Assembly: GCA_902776985.1 (NCBI GenBank)
Contig: CACYSD010000007.1
Coordinates: 62,001 to 126,000 of the forward strand
From: UBA3839 sp902776985
GTDB taxonomy: Bacteria; Bacteroidota; Bacteroidia; Bacteroidales; Bacteroidaceae
Direction: 5' to 3'
DNA: 64,000 bases
Shown here in pieces: positions 24,037 through 31,659 of the stretch. Numbering within the stretch: position 1 is the stretch's first letter; every line of letters begins with the position of its first letter. Position numbers and translations under genes: made by a program. Under the pieces are notes generated by a model. The model was not told where the DNA came from and made no database searches. It saw only the letters and a list, made by a program, of their open reading frames with translations.

Positions 24037-26268
24037 ATGAAAAATTCTTTACGCGCGCTTTTTGTCGCTGTCTTGACGATGGTGTGGGGAAGTGTGTTTG
24101 CTCAGGAGGTCAGTTCCGTGAAATGGGAGGCTTCTTCAGGTGATGCTCTTACTACAATCTATGTGGGCAATGATGTCAAACTGACTTGGGAAGAAGGCGG
24201 TGGTGATTTCTCTCCAAAATATTCGGGTGAGAGTGTATATTTCTACAATGGTAATCGTTTGATCGTTGCCGGTACATCTACCGATGTAAAAATCACAAAG
24301 GTCGTCGTTTCGTTTAGTGGCAGTAAATTCGGTTTGGTTACTTGTGACAGCAAAGGCAAGAATGAAAACACGGTGGGAATTACTAATAGCAGTGCCGATA
24401 TGACTTCAACTTGGGAGGGTGAGCAGAACTCTATCATCTTCCGTGCATCCCAGCGGACGGGAGTTCGTTATATCACATCGATAGAAGTGTTCTACACTGG
24501 TGGTGCTCCTGTAATCGTAAAGGAACCAAAACTGAATATCTCCAGCACTACAATTGGCAGCACATACGACATGGACGAAGCGCCTGTATTCGTGGTTTAT
24601 TATGACAACGCTGAGGGTACTGCCGCTGCAGAGAATGCTAAACTTACCGTTTATGTTGACGGAACTGCCAACAAGGAAGAGGACTGCGGAACTCTCCCTG
24701 TCGGTGCTACAGGGCTTTGGAAGAATATGAAATTTGACCTCACCAACCTCACAGCTGGCGAACATCAGGTATATGTTTCCCTGACTGCAGACGGAGCGGA
24801 AGAGGCAAAGACAGAGGTGCAGACGGTGACATTCACCAAGGCTGCTCCGGAAGCTACGTTTGAACTTTTTGTAACTGATGAATTAACAGTGGAATACGGT
24901 GCAGAGAGCTATTCATTAGTAGCTACGGTCAAGAACACCAGTGAGATTGATGCAGAGAATGTTGAGGTGATGCTGCAGCAGAACATACAGAATGTGGTGG
25001 ATCCACAGACTGTCAGCATTGCTGCAGGAGCAAGCCAGAAAGTTGCTTTCACTGTTCCCGGACCATTCACTTCTGGCGAAGCTAAGCTGTGGGTAGTCGT
25101 TAAGGCTTACGATAAGACTATGGTTCAGCAGCAGGTGGTTGTTACGTTTGAGGACGAACCATTTGTCGAGGTTAAGGATCTTGCCATTACTGCTGTTCAG
25201 GGTAGTTTGGACCTGACTCTTGAGAATAATTACCTCACAGTGTTTGTTGACAACAAGGGAACTGTGGACATCGCTGATGCTCCTGTAACCATCAAGGCTG
25301 GTGAGTCAGTGCTTGGAACAGCAAAGGTTTCTGTCAAGGCTGATAATTCAGGCTTCTGCTCTGTAGAAATCAATACAGAGAACCTGACTGCAGGTGAACT
25401 CGAAATCACTGCAACAGTAGAACTCGAAGGTGATGCCAATGTTGAGGACAATACTTTTACAAAGACTGTCACAGTGGAAGGTGCTCCGCAGCCTGAACCT
25501 ACATTCAGTGTAAGTGCTGCAGATGTAGAGGTGGAATACGGTGCAACAAGCTTTGATATCGTTGCCCTAGTCAGCAATACTAGTGAAGTGAACGCTGAGA
25601 ACGTGGAAGTGAAACTGATGCAGGGAACAGTGGTGGTTGACACCAAGACTATCGAGTCTCTTGCAGCAGGTGTAACAACCAACGTGACTTTCACCGTTTC
25701 CGACATTCTCGAGGCTGGCAAGACAGCTTCCTACTATGTGCAGGTAGCTAACCAGGTACAGGATGATGTGACTGTTTCATTCTTGGAGGAACCAGTATTA
25801 GATGTTTACGACCTTGCAATCACAACCGTTCAGGGCTGTATCTATCTTGACCTCGAAACCAACTACGTGACTGTATTTGTAGAGAATAAGGGTAACGTGG
25901 ACATTGTTGACGCAACAGTGACTCTTACTGCAGGCGATAAGGTGATTGGTACAGGTTTGGTTAGTGCACGTGCAGGTGAGGAACGCAACACTGGCTTCTG
26001 CTCTGTAGAAGTAGATACAGAGGGTCTCGTTTCTGGCGAACTAGAAGTGACTGCAACAGTGACTGTAGAAGGCGAAGCTGCTGAAACTCTCAACGACAAC
26101 ACAATGACAGTACCAATCAATGTCTATGAGTCTACAGGTATTGAAAGCCTCACCCCAGCCCTCTCCGAATGCGAGGGAGCAGTGTACAACCTTCAGGGAG
26201 TTAAGGTTAAGACTCTCCAGAAGGGCAACATCTACATCGTCAACGGACGCAAAATGCTGGTTAAGTAA
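24037..26268 (+). CDS. Secreted protein with repeated CARDB-like domains
   Basis: 743 residues with a signal peptide (1-22, ending GSVFAQ). After an N-terminal beta domain (about 23-150) come five Ig/CARDB-like modules of about 100 residues. Two pairs are clearly duplicated: DLAITAVQGSLDLTLENNY (about residue 384) matches DLAITTVQGCIYLDLETNY (about 595), and VEYGAESYSLVATVKNTSE matches VEYGATSFDIVALVSNTSE. The C-terminus YNLQGVKVKTLQ to NIYIVNGRKMLVK is a sorting tail; just before it SLTPALSECEGA is encoded by a palindromic repeat. No enzyme motif is seen, so a surface-binding role is likely. Confidence 0.85.
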   Translation: MKNSLRALFVAVLTMVWGSVFAQEVSSVKWEASSGDALTTIYVGNDVKLTWEEGGGDFSPKYSGESVYFYNGNRLIVAGTSTDVKITKVVVSFSGSKFGLVTCDSKGKNENTVGITNSSADMTSTWEGEQNSIIFRASQRTGVRYITSIEVFYTGGAPVIVKEPKLNISSTTIGSTYDMDEAPVFVVYYDNAEGTAAAENAKLTVYVDGTANKEEDCGTLPVGATGLWKNMKFDLTNLTAGEHQVYVSLTADGAEEAKTEVQTVTFTKAAPEATFELFVTDELTVEYGAESYSLVATVKNTSEIDAENVEVMLQQNIQNVVDPQTVSIAAGASQKVAFTVPGPFTSGEAKLWVVVKAYDKTMVQQQVVVTFEDEPFVEVKDLAITAVQGSLDLTLENNYLTVFVDNKGTVDIADAPVTIKAGESVLGTAKVSVKADNSGFCSVEINTENLTAGELEITATVELEGDANVEDNTFTKTVTVEGAPQPEPTFSVSAADVEVEYGATSFDIVALVSNTSEVNAENVEVKLMQGTVVVDTKTIESLAAGVTTNVTFTVSDILEAGKTASYYVQVANQVQDDVTVSFLEEPVLDVYDLAITTVQGCIYLDLETNYVTVFVENKGNVDIVDATVTLTAGDKVIGTGLVSARAGEERNTGFCSVEVDTEGLVSGELEVTATVTVEGEAAETLNDNTMTVPINVYESTGIESLTPALSECEGAVYNLQGVKVKTLQKGNIYIVNGRKMLVK
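26148..26179. repeat. Palindromic repeat inside the coding sequence
   Basis: CTCACCCCAGCCCTCTCC, then GAATGCGAGGGAG, in frame as SLTPALSECEGA between the last Ig-like module and the sorting tail. Confidence 0.65.
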
Positions 26269-26290
26269 ATCAACTTGACTAAATGTTCAG

Positions 26291-26320
26291 AGGGTTGGCA
26301 CGAAAGTGTCAGCCCTTTGT
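26291..26320 (+). terminator. Terminator after the CARDB-repeat protein
   Basis: AGGGTTGGCAC, GAAA tetraloop, GTGTCAGCCCT: an 11-bp stem with two G-T pairs, followed by TTTGT. Confidence 0.8.
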
Positions 26321-26387
26321 ATCTATAGATGCTATAGTAGGGTTGAAAAAAATGAAAGAGAGTAGGGAAGATTAGAAGGATTATTAA

Positions 26388-26395
26388 TATCTTTG
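26388..26395 (+). promoter_or_regulatory. Promoter -7 box of the prolyl oligopeptidase gene
   Basis: TATCTTTG, about 22 bp before the ATG at 26417. Confidence 0.6.
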
Positions 26396-26416
26396 CAGAC
26401 CAAACCGAAATAAATT

Positions 26417-28522
26417 ATGAAACGTAACATCTTTTTATTCATGGCTATTATAGCTACATCTGCCGTTCAGGCACAAAATATCAATTATCCTAAAGCTGAG
26501 AAAGACGGCACCACCGATACCTATTTCGGAACTACCGTTGCAGACCCATACCGTTGGCTGGAGAATGACACCAGTGCACAGACTGCTGCATGGGTAACAG
26601 CTGAAAACGAAGTAACCAACGCATATCTGGCAAAGATTCCATTCCGCCAGAAACTGCAGCGCAGACTCACCGAACTCTCCAATTACGAGAGACTCAGTGC
26701 TCCACGCAAACGCGGTGGCAAATGGTATTTCTCTAAGAACGACGGTCTGCAGAACCAGTATGTTTTGTATGTCATGGATGAACTGGGCGGTACTCCGCGA
26801 GTATTTCTCGATCCTAACAAACTGAGTGACGACGGAACTGTGGCACTGAAGAGTGTGTCCTTCTCCAACAACGGACGTTGGGCTGCTTATAGCATCTCCC
26901 GTTCAGGAAGCGACTGGGAAGAATTCTTCGTTATTGACCTGAAGACAGGAAAACTTACTGAGGACCATGTGGAATGGGCGAAGTTCTCCGAAGCGTCATG
27001 GCAGGGTGACGGATTCTTCTATAGTGCCTACGATGCACCAGAAGAGGGTAAGGAGTTCTCGAATGTCAATGAGATTCATAAGATTTACTATCACAAGATT
27101 GGCACTCCACAGTCGGAGGATGTGCTTTTCTACCAGAATCCTGCTTATCCAAAACGTTTCTACTATCTCGAAATCAATGAGGAGGAAACGGTGATGTATC
27201 TCTATGAGGGAGGTGATGGCGCAGGCAATAATCTCTTCGTGCGTGACTTGCGCCAACCTAATTCGCAGTTCATTCAGATGACTTCGAACATGGATTACCA
27301 GTATAGCCCTATCTATACCGAAGGCGACAAGATATACCTTTTCACTAACTATGGTGCTCCGAAAGGTCGCATCATGACAGCCGATCTCCACCATCCTGGT
27401 ATCGGTGACTGGAAGGAACTTATTCCTGAACAGGAGAATCCTCTCGGAGGACTTAGCGTAATCAACAAACAACTGTTCCTTACTTTCCAGAAGGATGTGT
27501 TTGATCATTCATACATCTATTCACTTGACGGAAAGCTGATCCAAGAGGTTAAGCTGCCAAGTGTAGGTAGTGTAGGCTTTGTAGGTGACGAGAAAGAACC
27601 GGAGTGTTTCTATTCCTTCACTTCATTTACCCAACCGGGATCAATCTACCAGTACGATATAAAACGTAACGAAAGCAAGCTGTATTCTATACCAACCATA
27701 AAGGCTCGTCTTGAAGACTTTGTAAGCGAACAGGTGTTCTTCGAAAGCAAGGACGGCACACGCATTCCTATGTCACTGACATACAAAAAAGGTCTGAAAC
27801 GTAATGGCAAGAATCCAGTATATCTCTATGGCTACGGAGGCTTCAATGTAGCTCTTGGAGCTAACTTCTCAGCCATGCGAATTCCATTCCTAGAGAATGG
27901 CGGCATCTATGCACAGGTGAATCTGCGTGGAGGAAGTGAATATGGTGAGGATTGGCATATCGCCGGAACCAAGATGCAGAAGCAGAATGTATTCGATGAC
28001 TTCATCGCCTCTGCAGAATGGCTCATCCGTGAAGGCTATACTTCAAAAGATAAGATAGCTATTGTGGGCGGTTCGAATGGCGGTCTTCTTGTCGGAGCCT
28101 GCATGACTCAGCGTCCCGACCTCTTCCGTGTAGCTATTCCTGAAGTGGGAGTGATGGACATGCTCCGTTACCATAAATTCACTATCGGATGGAACTGGGC
28201 TTCCGACTATGGTACCAGCGAGGACTCAAAGGAGATGTTTGAATACCTGCTTGGATATTCGCCTTTGCACAACCTCAAACCTGGTACAGCCTATCCTGCA
28301 ACCCTCGTCACTACTGCTGACCACGATGACCGTGTGGTTCCTGCACATTCATTTAAGTTTGCTGCAACTCTTCAGGAGTGCCATAGCGGTTCTGCTCCTG
28401 TACTTATCCGCATCGATACCAAGGCTGGACATGGTGGTGGCAAACCATTGGCAAAGGTGATTGAGGAACAGGTTGACATCTACAGCTTCATCATGCTGAA
28501 TCTGGGCATGAAGGTGAAATAA
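26417..28522 (+). CDS. Prolyl oligopeptidase (S9A), exported
   Basis: 701 residues with a signal peptide (1-20, ending SAVQAQ), so probably periplasmic. Residues about 25-430 form the seven-bladed propeller (DPYRWLEND start, as in the S9A family). The C-terminal alpha/beta-hydrolase domain carries the nucleophile serine in GGSNGGLL near residue 553, the aspartate in HDDRVVP near 637 and the histidine in AGHGGGK near 674. The enzyme cuts peptides after proline. It fits a bacterium that takes up peptides, next to the secreted proteases of this region. It may be co-transcribed with the CAT-like gene 30 bp downstream. Confidence 0.95.
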   Translation: MKRNIFLFMAIIATSAVQAQNINYPKAEKDGTTDTYFGTTVADPYRWLENDTSAQTAAWVTAENEVTNAYLAKIPFRQKLQRRLTELSNYERLSAPRKRGGKWYFSKNDGLQNQYVLYVMDELGGTPRVFLDPNKLSDDGTVALKSVSFSNNGRWAAYSISRSGSDWEEFFVIDLKTGKLTEDHVEWAKFSEASWQGDGFFYSAYDAPEEGKEFSNVNEIHKIYYHKIGTPQSEDVLFYQNPAYPKRFYYLEINEEETVMYLYEGGDGAGNNLFVRDLRQPNSQFIQMTSNMDYQYSPIYTEGDKIYLFTNYGAPKGRIMTADLHHPGIGDWKELIPEQENPLGGLSVINKQLFLTFQKDVFDHSYIYSLDGKLIQEVKLPSVGSVGFVGDEKEPECFYSFTSFTQPGSIYQYDIKRNESKLYSIPTIKARLEDFVSEQVFFESKDGTRIPMSLTYKKGLKRNGKNPVYLYGYGGFNVALGANFSAMRIPFLENGGIYAQVNLRGGSEYGEDWHIAGTKMQKQNVFDDFIASAEWLIREGYTSKDKIAIVGGSNGGLLVGACMTQRPDLFRVAIPEVGVMDMLRYHKFTIGWNWASDYGTSEDSKEMFEYLLGYSPLHNLKPGTAYPATLVTTADHDDRVVPAHSFKFAATLQECHSGSAPVLIRIDTKAGHGGGKPLAKVIEEQVDIYSFIMLNLGMKVK

Positions 28523-28550
28523 CTTAAAAACTTAAGAACTTAAAAACTTC
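28521..28550. repeat. 8-bp tandem repeat (ARAACTTA)
   Basis: About four units of AAAACTTA/AGAACTTA filling the entire gap between prolyl oligopeptidase and the CAT-like gene; the first unit overlaps the stop codon. Confidence 0.85.
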
Positions 28551-28552
28551 TA

Positions 28553-29170
28553 ATGCGAAAAGAAGTTAACCCACAAGAAACGAGTCGTGCTGAGGCATTC
28601 AAGATGTGGATGTCCTCACCTCAACCTACTGTGACGCTGGTGAAGACGATTGATGTCAGTCGTCTTAGGAAGGTGAGCAGGAAGAGGGGACTGAAATTCA
28701 ATATGCTGCTTTGCTGGTGTATTGGTAAGGCAGCGAGCAGAATTGATGAGACCTTCCTCCTGCCGGTAGATGGGAAAATGTTTCAGTATGACAGCCTTGC
28801 CATCAATGTGATTGTGCCAAACAAGAAAGGTGGCATCAGTTCTTGTGATGTCCCTTTCTACGATGATATTGATCAGTTTGATGCAGACTATAAGAAACTG
28901 ACCGAAAGGGTTGCGATGACATGTGAAAGTGCGTTTTTGGAAGAATATATGATTGTCGGAACATCGACTCTGCCTGACACAGAACTTGATTGCATTGTAA
29001 ACCAATACAGCGGCATATTCAACAATCCTTTCCTTGCATGGGGCCGCTATCGCAAAGGATGGTTCAAGACAACTCTGCCCGTCAGCCTTCAGTTTCATCA
29101 TGCCCAGATGGACGGTATGCAAGCCTGCCGTCTCCTCAACTACTTGCAGGAAGAAATATCCAGGTTGTAA
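28553..29170 (+). CDS. Chloramphenicol acetyltransferase-like acyltransferase
   Basis: 205 residues of the trimeric CAT family: FNMLLCWCIGKAASRI near residue 44, NPFLAWGRYRKG near 160 and the catalytic motif HHAQMDG (HHxxxDG) near 183. The catalytic histidine and the structural aspartate are both present, so an active acetyl-CoA-dependent O-acetyltransferase is plausible. The length is a little under classical CAT enzymes (about 213-220), the difference being at the N-terminus. Chromosomal housekeeping relatives in Bacteroidales need not give drug resistance, so the substrate is left open. Confidence 0.85.
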   Translation: MRKEVNPQETSRAEAFKMWMSSPQPTVTLVKTIDVSRLRKVSRKRGLKFNMLLCWCIGKAASRIDETFLLPVDGKMFQYDSLAINVIVPNKKGGISSCDVPFYDDIDQFDADYKKLTERVAMTCESAFLEEYMIVGTSTLPDTELDCIVNQYSGIFNNPFLAWGRYRKGWFKTTLPVSLQFHHAQMDGMQACRLLNYLQEEISRL

Positions 29171-29265
29171 GAATGAAGTGGCGTTCCCTGCCGCAACCAT
29201 GAGAACCGGGGTCGCTTTACCACTATCTCTGAAAAAGAATAAAGCATCATCAAAATCAAATCATA

Positions 29266-29305
29266 ACAAAAGAGGATGTGCCGAAATAGGCACATCCTCT
29301 TTTGT
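29266..29305. terminator. Bidirectional terminator
   Basis: A perfect 17-bp stem, ACAAAAGAGGATGTGCC against its complement, with a 6-nt loop. A-rich and T-rich edges serve both the CAT-like gene (+) and the M56-TonB gene (-). Confidence 0.92.
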
Positions 29306-29306
29306 A

Positions 29307-31112
29307 CTAATTCAGTTTGAAACTGATAGGCAGTGTGTATGTTGTCTCTATCCGTTTACCGTTCTGACGTCCGGGATTCCATCGTGGCATGTTGCGCACC
29401 ACGTAAACGGCTTCTTCCTTTAATGCCTCAATAGCGTCGGTGTAAGCCTTCGTCTTTTCTATGGCTTCCTCATCGTCATTTTCATCTGCTCCTGTTATAG
29501 ATGCAGAACCTTCGGGCATGTGAGTGGTAACCGCAATGGCTTTAGGAGAGCGTACGAATCCAGTTTTGTCGATGATGAACTGAACGGTGATTTCTGCCTC
29601 CGCATTAATTTCACGAGCTACAGTGGGATAGCGCAGGTGAGTCATCAGGTATTTCATGATTTCATCGAAACCGCCAGGGAAAGTGGGTATTGACTCTACA
29701 ACTTGGAATGTGGTTTCATCACCGTCTTCTAAGTTATAGTCCGTGTAACGTTTTTCGCCTCTGTCAATGCTGTCACGATTACCAAGTAATTGTACGGGGT
29801 TAAACTTCATGGCATCTTCCATGGTTACGACTATCTTCTTATTAGTGATGTCAAGAGTCTGTGTCTTCTTCCCAACGTAAGAAATGCGAATCTTATCCTT
29901 GGGATTGACAACTTTTAATGTGAAGCTCCCGTCTGCTTCACTGGTTGTTTTGGCAACAATGCGTCCGTTCTCGTCAATCTCTACGATATTGGCGAACATC
30001 AACGGACCTATGTCGTCTTTCACAATTCCGGTAATCTTGTCACCACGCTTAACGGGTTTATTGTCTGGTTCCTCTTGTACCAGTTCTTCAGCAGAGGTGT
30101 CAATCTCCTCTGCTTCGGTAGCTTCTGCTTCGGTAGAGAGAGCGTTGACGATAGGCTGTTCGATAATCTCGACACTGCTGTCCACAATTTCCTTCAATGC
30201 TTCTTTGGGTTTAGAGAAAGCTGTGAGTGCAATGCCAACGAGAGGGATAGTGACTGCAATCCACATCATGCGCCACCAATGTGTTTGTTTTTTCTTCATC
30301 ATAATAATTCGTGTTTTAATGTTAAGATTAAACGAACTTGCCAGTGCGTAGGCTTCCGCTCCAACTGTTCGCAGGACTAATAATCGTTGATAGTCACGAC
30401 TCTGAATATGATAATGATTGATCACTTCATCGTCAGCTTCATATTCGTGAACAACCTTGATTTCTTTCATAACAAGCCAGCATACAGGATTGACCAGTGT
30501 GCACAGCAGGATAAATACCAAGTCAATGGGGTGCAGCAGTTTAATGTGCGACAACTCGTGGCGCATGCTGGCGCGACGACCGAAACCGCTTTCCTTGTCT
30601 GAGATGACAATAAAATTCATCCAGTTGAAAGGACCATACTCTTCATTATGCACTACCAGGTGTATCCATCTGTTTACCTTCCGTGTGCGCTTCCCTCTAA
30701 GGAAGAGTATCATCTTCACCATCGACTTAATCCAACCTATTATTTGTATGGCGATATAAAATAGATAGATGATGGCAATGACGATAAAAATCTTCTGGGA
30801 AGTAGAAAGCTGTGCAGGCAGGTCGTTATCTGTCAATGTCTGTGTGGGCAGAGTCGTAACGATGGACAGTGGCTCGAACTGAGTAGTGTTGAGACGGCAG
30901 ACTTCTGCTACAGGTTCCATTTGTTCGCTGACAACGATATGGATGAGCGGCAGTAGAGCTGCTACCATCACGCTGCCCAACAGGTAAATGCGGTTGAAGC
31001 GATGGAAGGTGGAACCGCTGAAGCACATCTTGTACAGTAACAGGAATGCTGACAGGCATAATGCCCACTCAATGATATATACTACAAAACTACCCATATT
31101 ATTCCTCCTCAA
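29307..31112 (-). CDS. M56 (BlaR1-like) peptidase fused to carboxypeptidase-regulatory-like and TonB domains
   Basis: 601 residues. Several N-terminal membrane segments (about 5-27, 35-57, 95-125, 280-300) enclose the M56 zinc motif HELSH near residue 190, as in BlaR1/MecR1. After the last membrane segment comes a carboxypeptidase-regulatory-like beta domain (about 355-440, ITGIVKDDIGPLMFANIVEI). A TonB C-terminal domain follows (about 495-601, FPGGFDEIMKYL, MPRWNPGRQNGKRI). The pair with BlaI suggests a membrane sensor that cleaves or releases the repressor. The TonB end could contact an outer-membrane receptor, so the signal may come from the outer membrane. BlaI overlaps its start by 14 bp. 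Confidence 0.9.
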   Translation of the reverse strand: MRRNNMGSFVVYIIEWALCLSAFLLLYKMCFSGSTFHRFNRIYLLGSVMVAALLPLIHIVVSEQMEPVAEVCRLNTTQFEPLSIVTTLPTQTLTDNDLPAQLSTSQKIFIVIAIIYLFYIAIQIIGWIKSMVKMILFLRGKRTRKVNRWIHLVVHNEEYGPFNWMNFIVISDKESGFGRRASMRHELSHIKLLHPIDLVFILLCTLVNPVCWLVMKEIKVVHEYEADDEVINHYHIQSRDYQRLLVLRTVGAEAYALASSFNLNIKTRIIMMKKKQTHWWRMMWIAVTIPLVGIALTAFSKPKEALKEIVDSSVEIIEQPIVNALSTEAEATEAEEIDTSAEELVQEEPDNKPVKRGDKITGIVKDDIGPLMFANIVEIDENGRIVAKTTSEADGSFTLKVVNPKDKIRISYVGKKTQTLDITNKKIVVTMEDAMKFNPVQLLGNRDSIDRGEKRYTDYNLEDGDETTFQVVESIPTFPGGFDEIMKYLMTHLRYPTVAREINAEAEITVQFIIDKTGFVRSPKAIAVTTHMPEGSASITGADENDDEEAIEKTKAYTDAIEALKEEAVYVVRNMPRWNPGRQNGKRIETTYTLPISFKLN

Positions 31113-31458
31113 CTATGCGGATTATTTCTTTAAGTTCATCGACGCTGACATCGTGCTCTTTTACCAGCGATGAAATAAAATTCATGTACGAGCCGCCAAA
31201 GAGCTTTTTCACATTCTCTTTTTGAATGGCACTGTTATACTGCTCACGAGTCATAGTAGCATCATATAGATAGAACTTGGCACTCAATTCCTTGTGGCTT
31301 ATCATTCCGTGCATTTCCAATCGCCGTACATAGGTAGCCACGGTGTTGAAGTGAACCGTGGGATTAGGAAGGTAATTGATGAGGTCGCGAATCGACATTT
31401 CACCATGCTCCCAAAGCACTTCCATCAATGTCATTTCCTTATCGGTTAGTTTTTTCAT
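31099..31458 (-). CDS. BlaI/MecI-family repressor
   Basis: 119 residues starting MKKLTDKEMTLMEVLWEHGE, a winged-helix DNA-binding protein (penicillinase repressor family; VATYVRRLEMHGMISHKE is the recognition helix region). The frame is open further upstream to 31527, but that extension lies across the promoter and operator (31497-31528), so the start at 31458 is chosen. It overlaps the M56-TonB gene by 14 bp. In the family the repressor is cut by its partner sensor protease; here the operator lies in its own promoter, so the pair is probably autoregulated. Confidence 0.92.
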   Translation of the reverse strand: MKKLTDKEMTLMEVLWEHGEMSIRDLINYLPNPTVHFNTVATYVRRLEMHGMISHKELSAKFYLYDATMTREQYNSAIQKENVKKLFGGSYMNFISSLVKEHDVSVDELKEIIRIVEEE

Positions 31459-31496
31459 ATATGCTATGCGAATCAGGTGTTTTTTAGTTCTTGCGC

Positions 31497-31528
31497 CAAA
31501 GTAACTACAAATTGTAGTAACCGCCAAA
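31497..31528 (-). promoter_or_regulatory. blaI promoter with MecI/BlaI-type operator
   Basis: On the minus strand: TTTG (31525-31528), 20-nt spacer, -7 box TTACTTTG (31497-31504). Inside the spacer lies a perfect 15-bp dyad, ACTACAATTTGTAGT (31504-31518). It contains the TACA/TGTA half-sites typical of BlaI/MecI operators. A repressor bound here would cover the promoter. Confidence 0.8.
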
Positions 31529-31631
31529 TAACTTAACCATCATTAACAATTGATGTGTAGTTGTTAACACACTCAGCAATTATTTTTCAGCAGTTTATTC
31601 TAATCGTTTAGGTGTATTCACATATATATAT

Positions 31632-31639
31632 TATCTTTG
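31632..31639 (+). promoter_or_regulatory. Promoter -7 box of the second M6-type protease
   Basis: TATCTTTG, 21 bp before the ATG at 31660. Confidence 0.6.
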
Positions 31640-31659
31640 CATCGAAAACAAGAACATAA

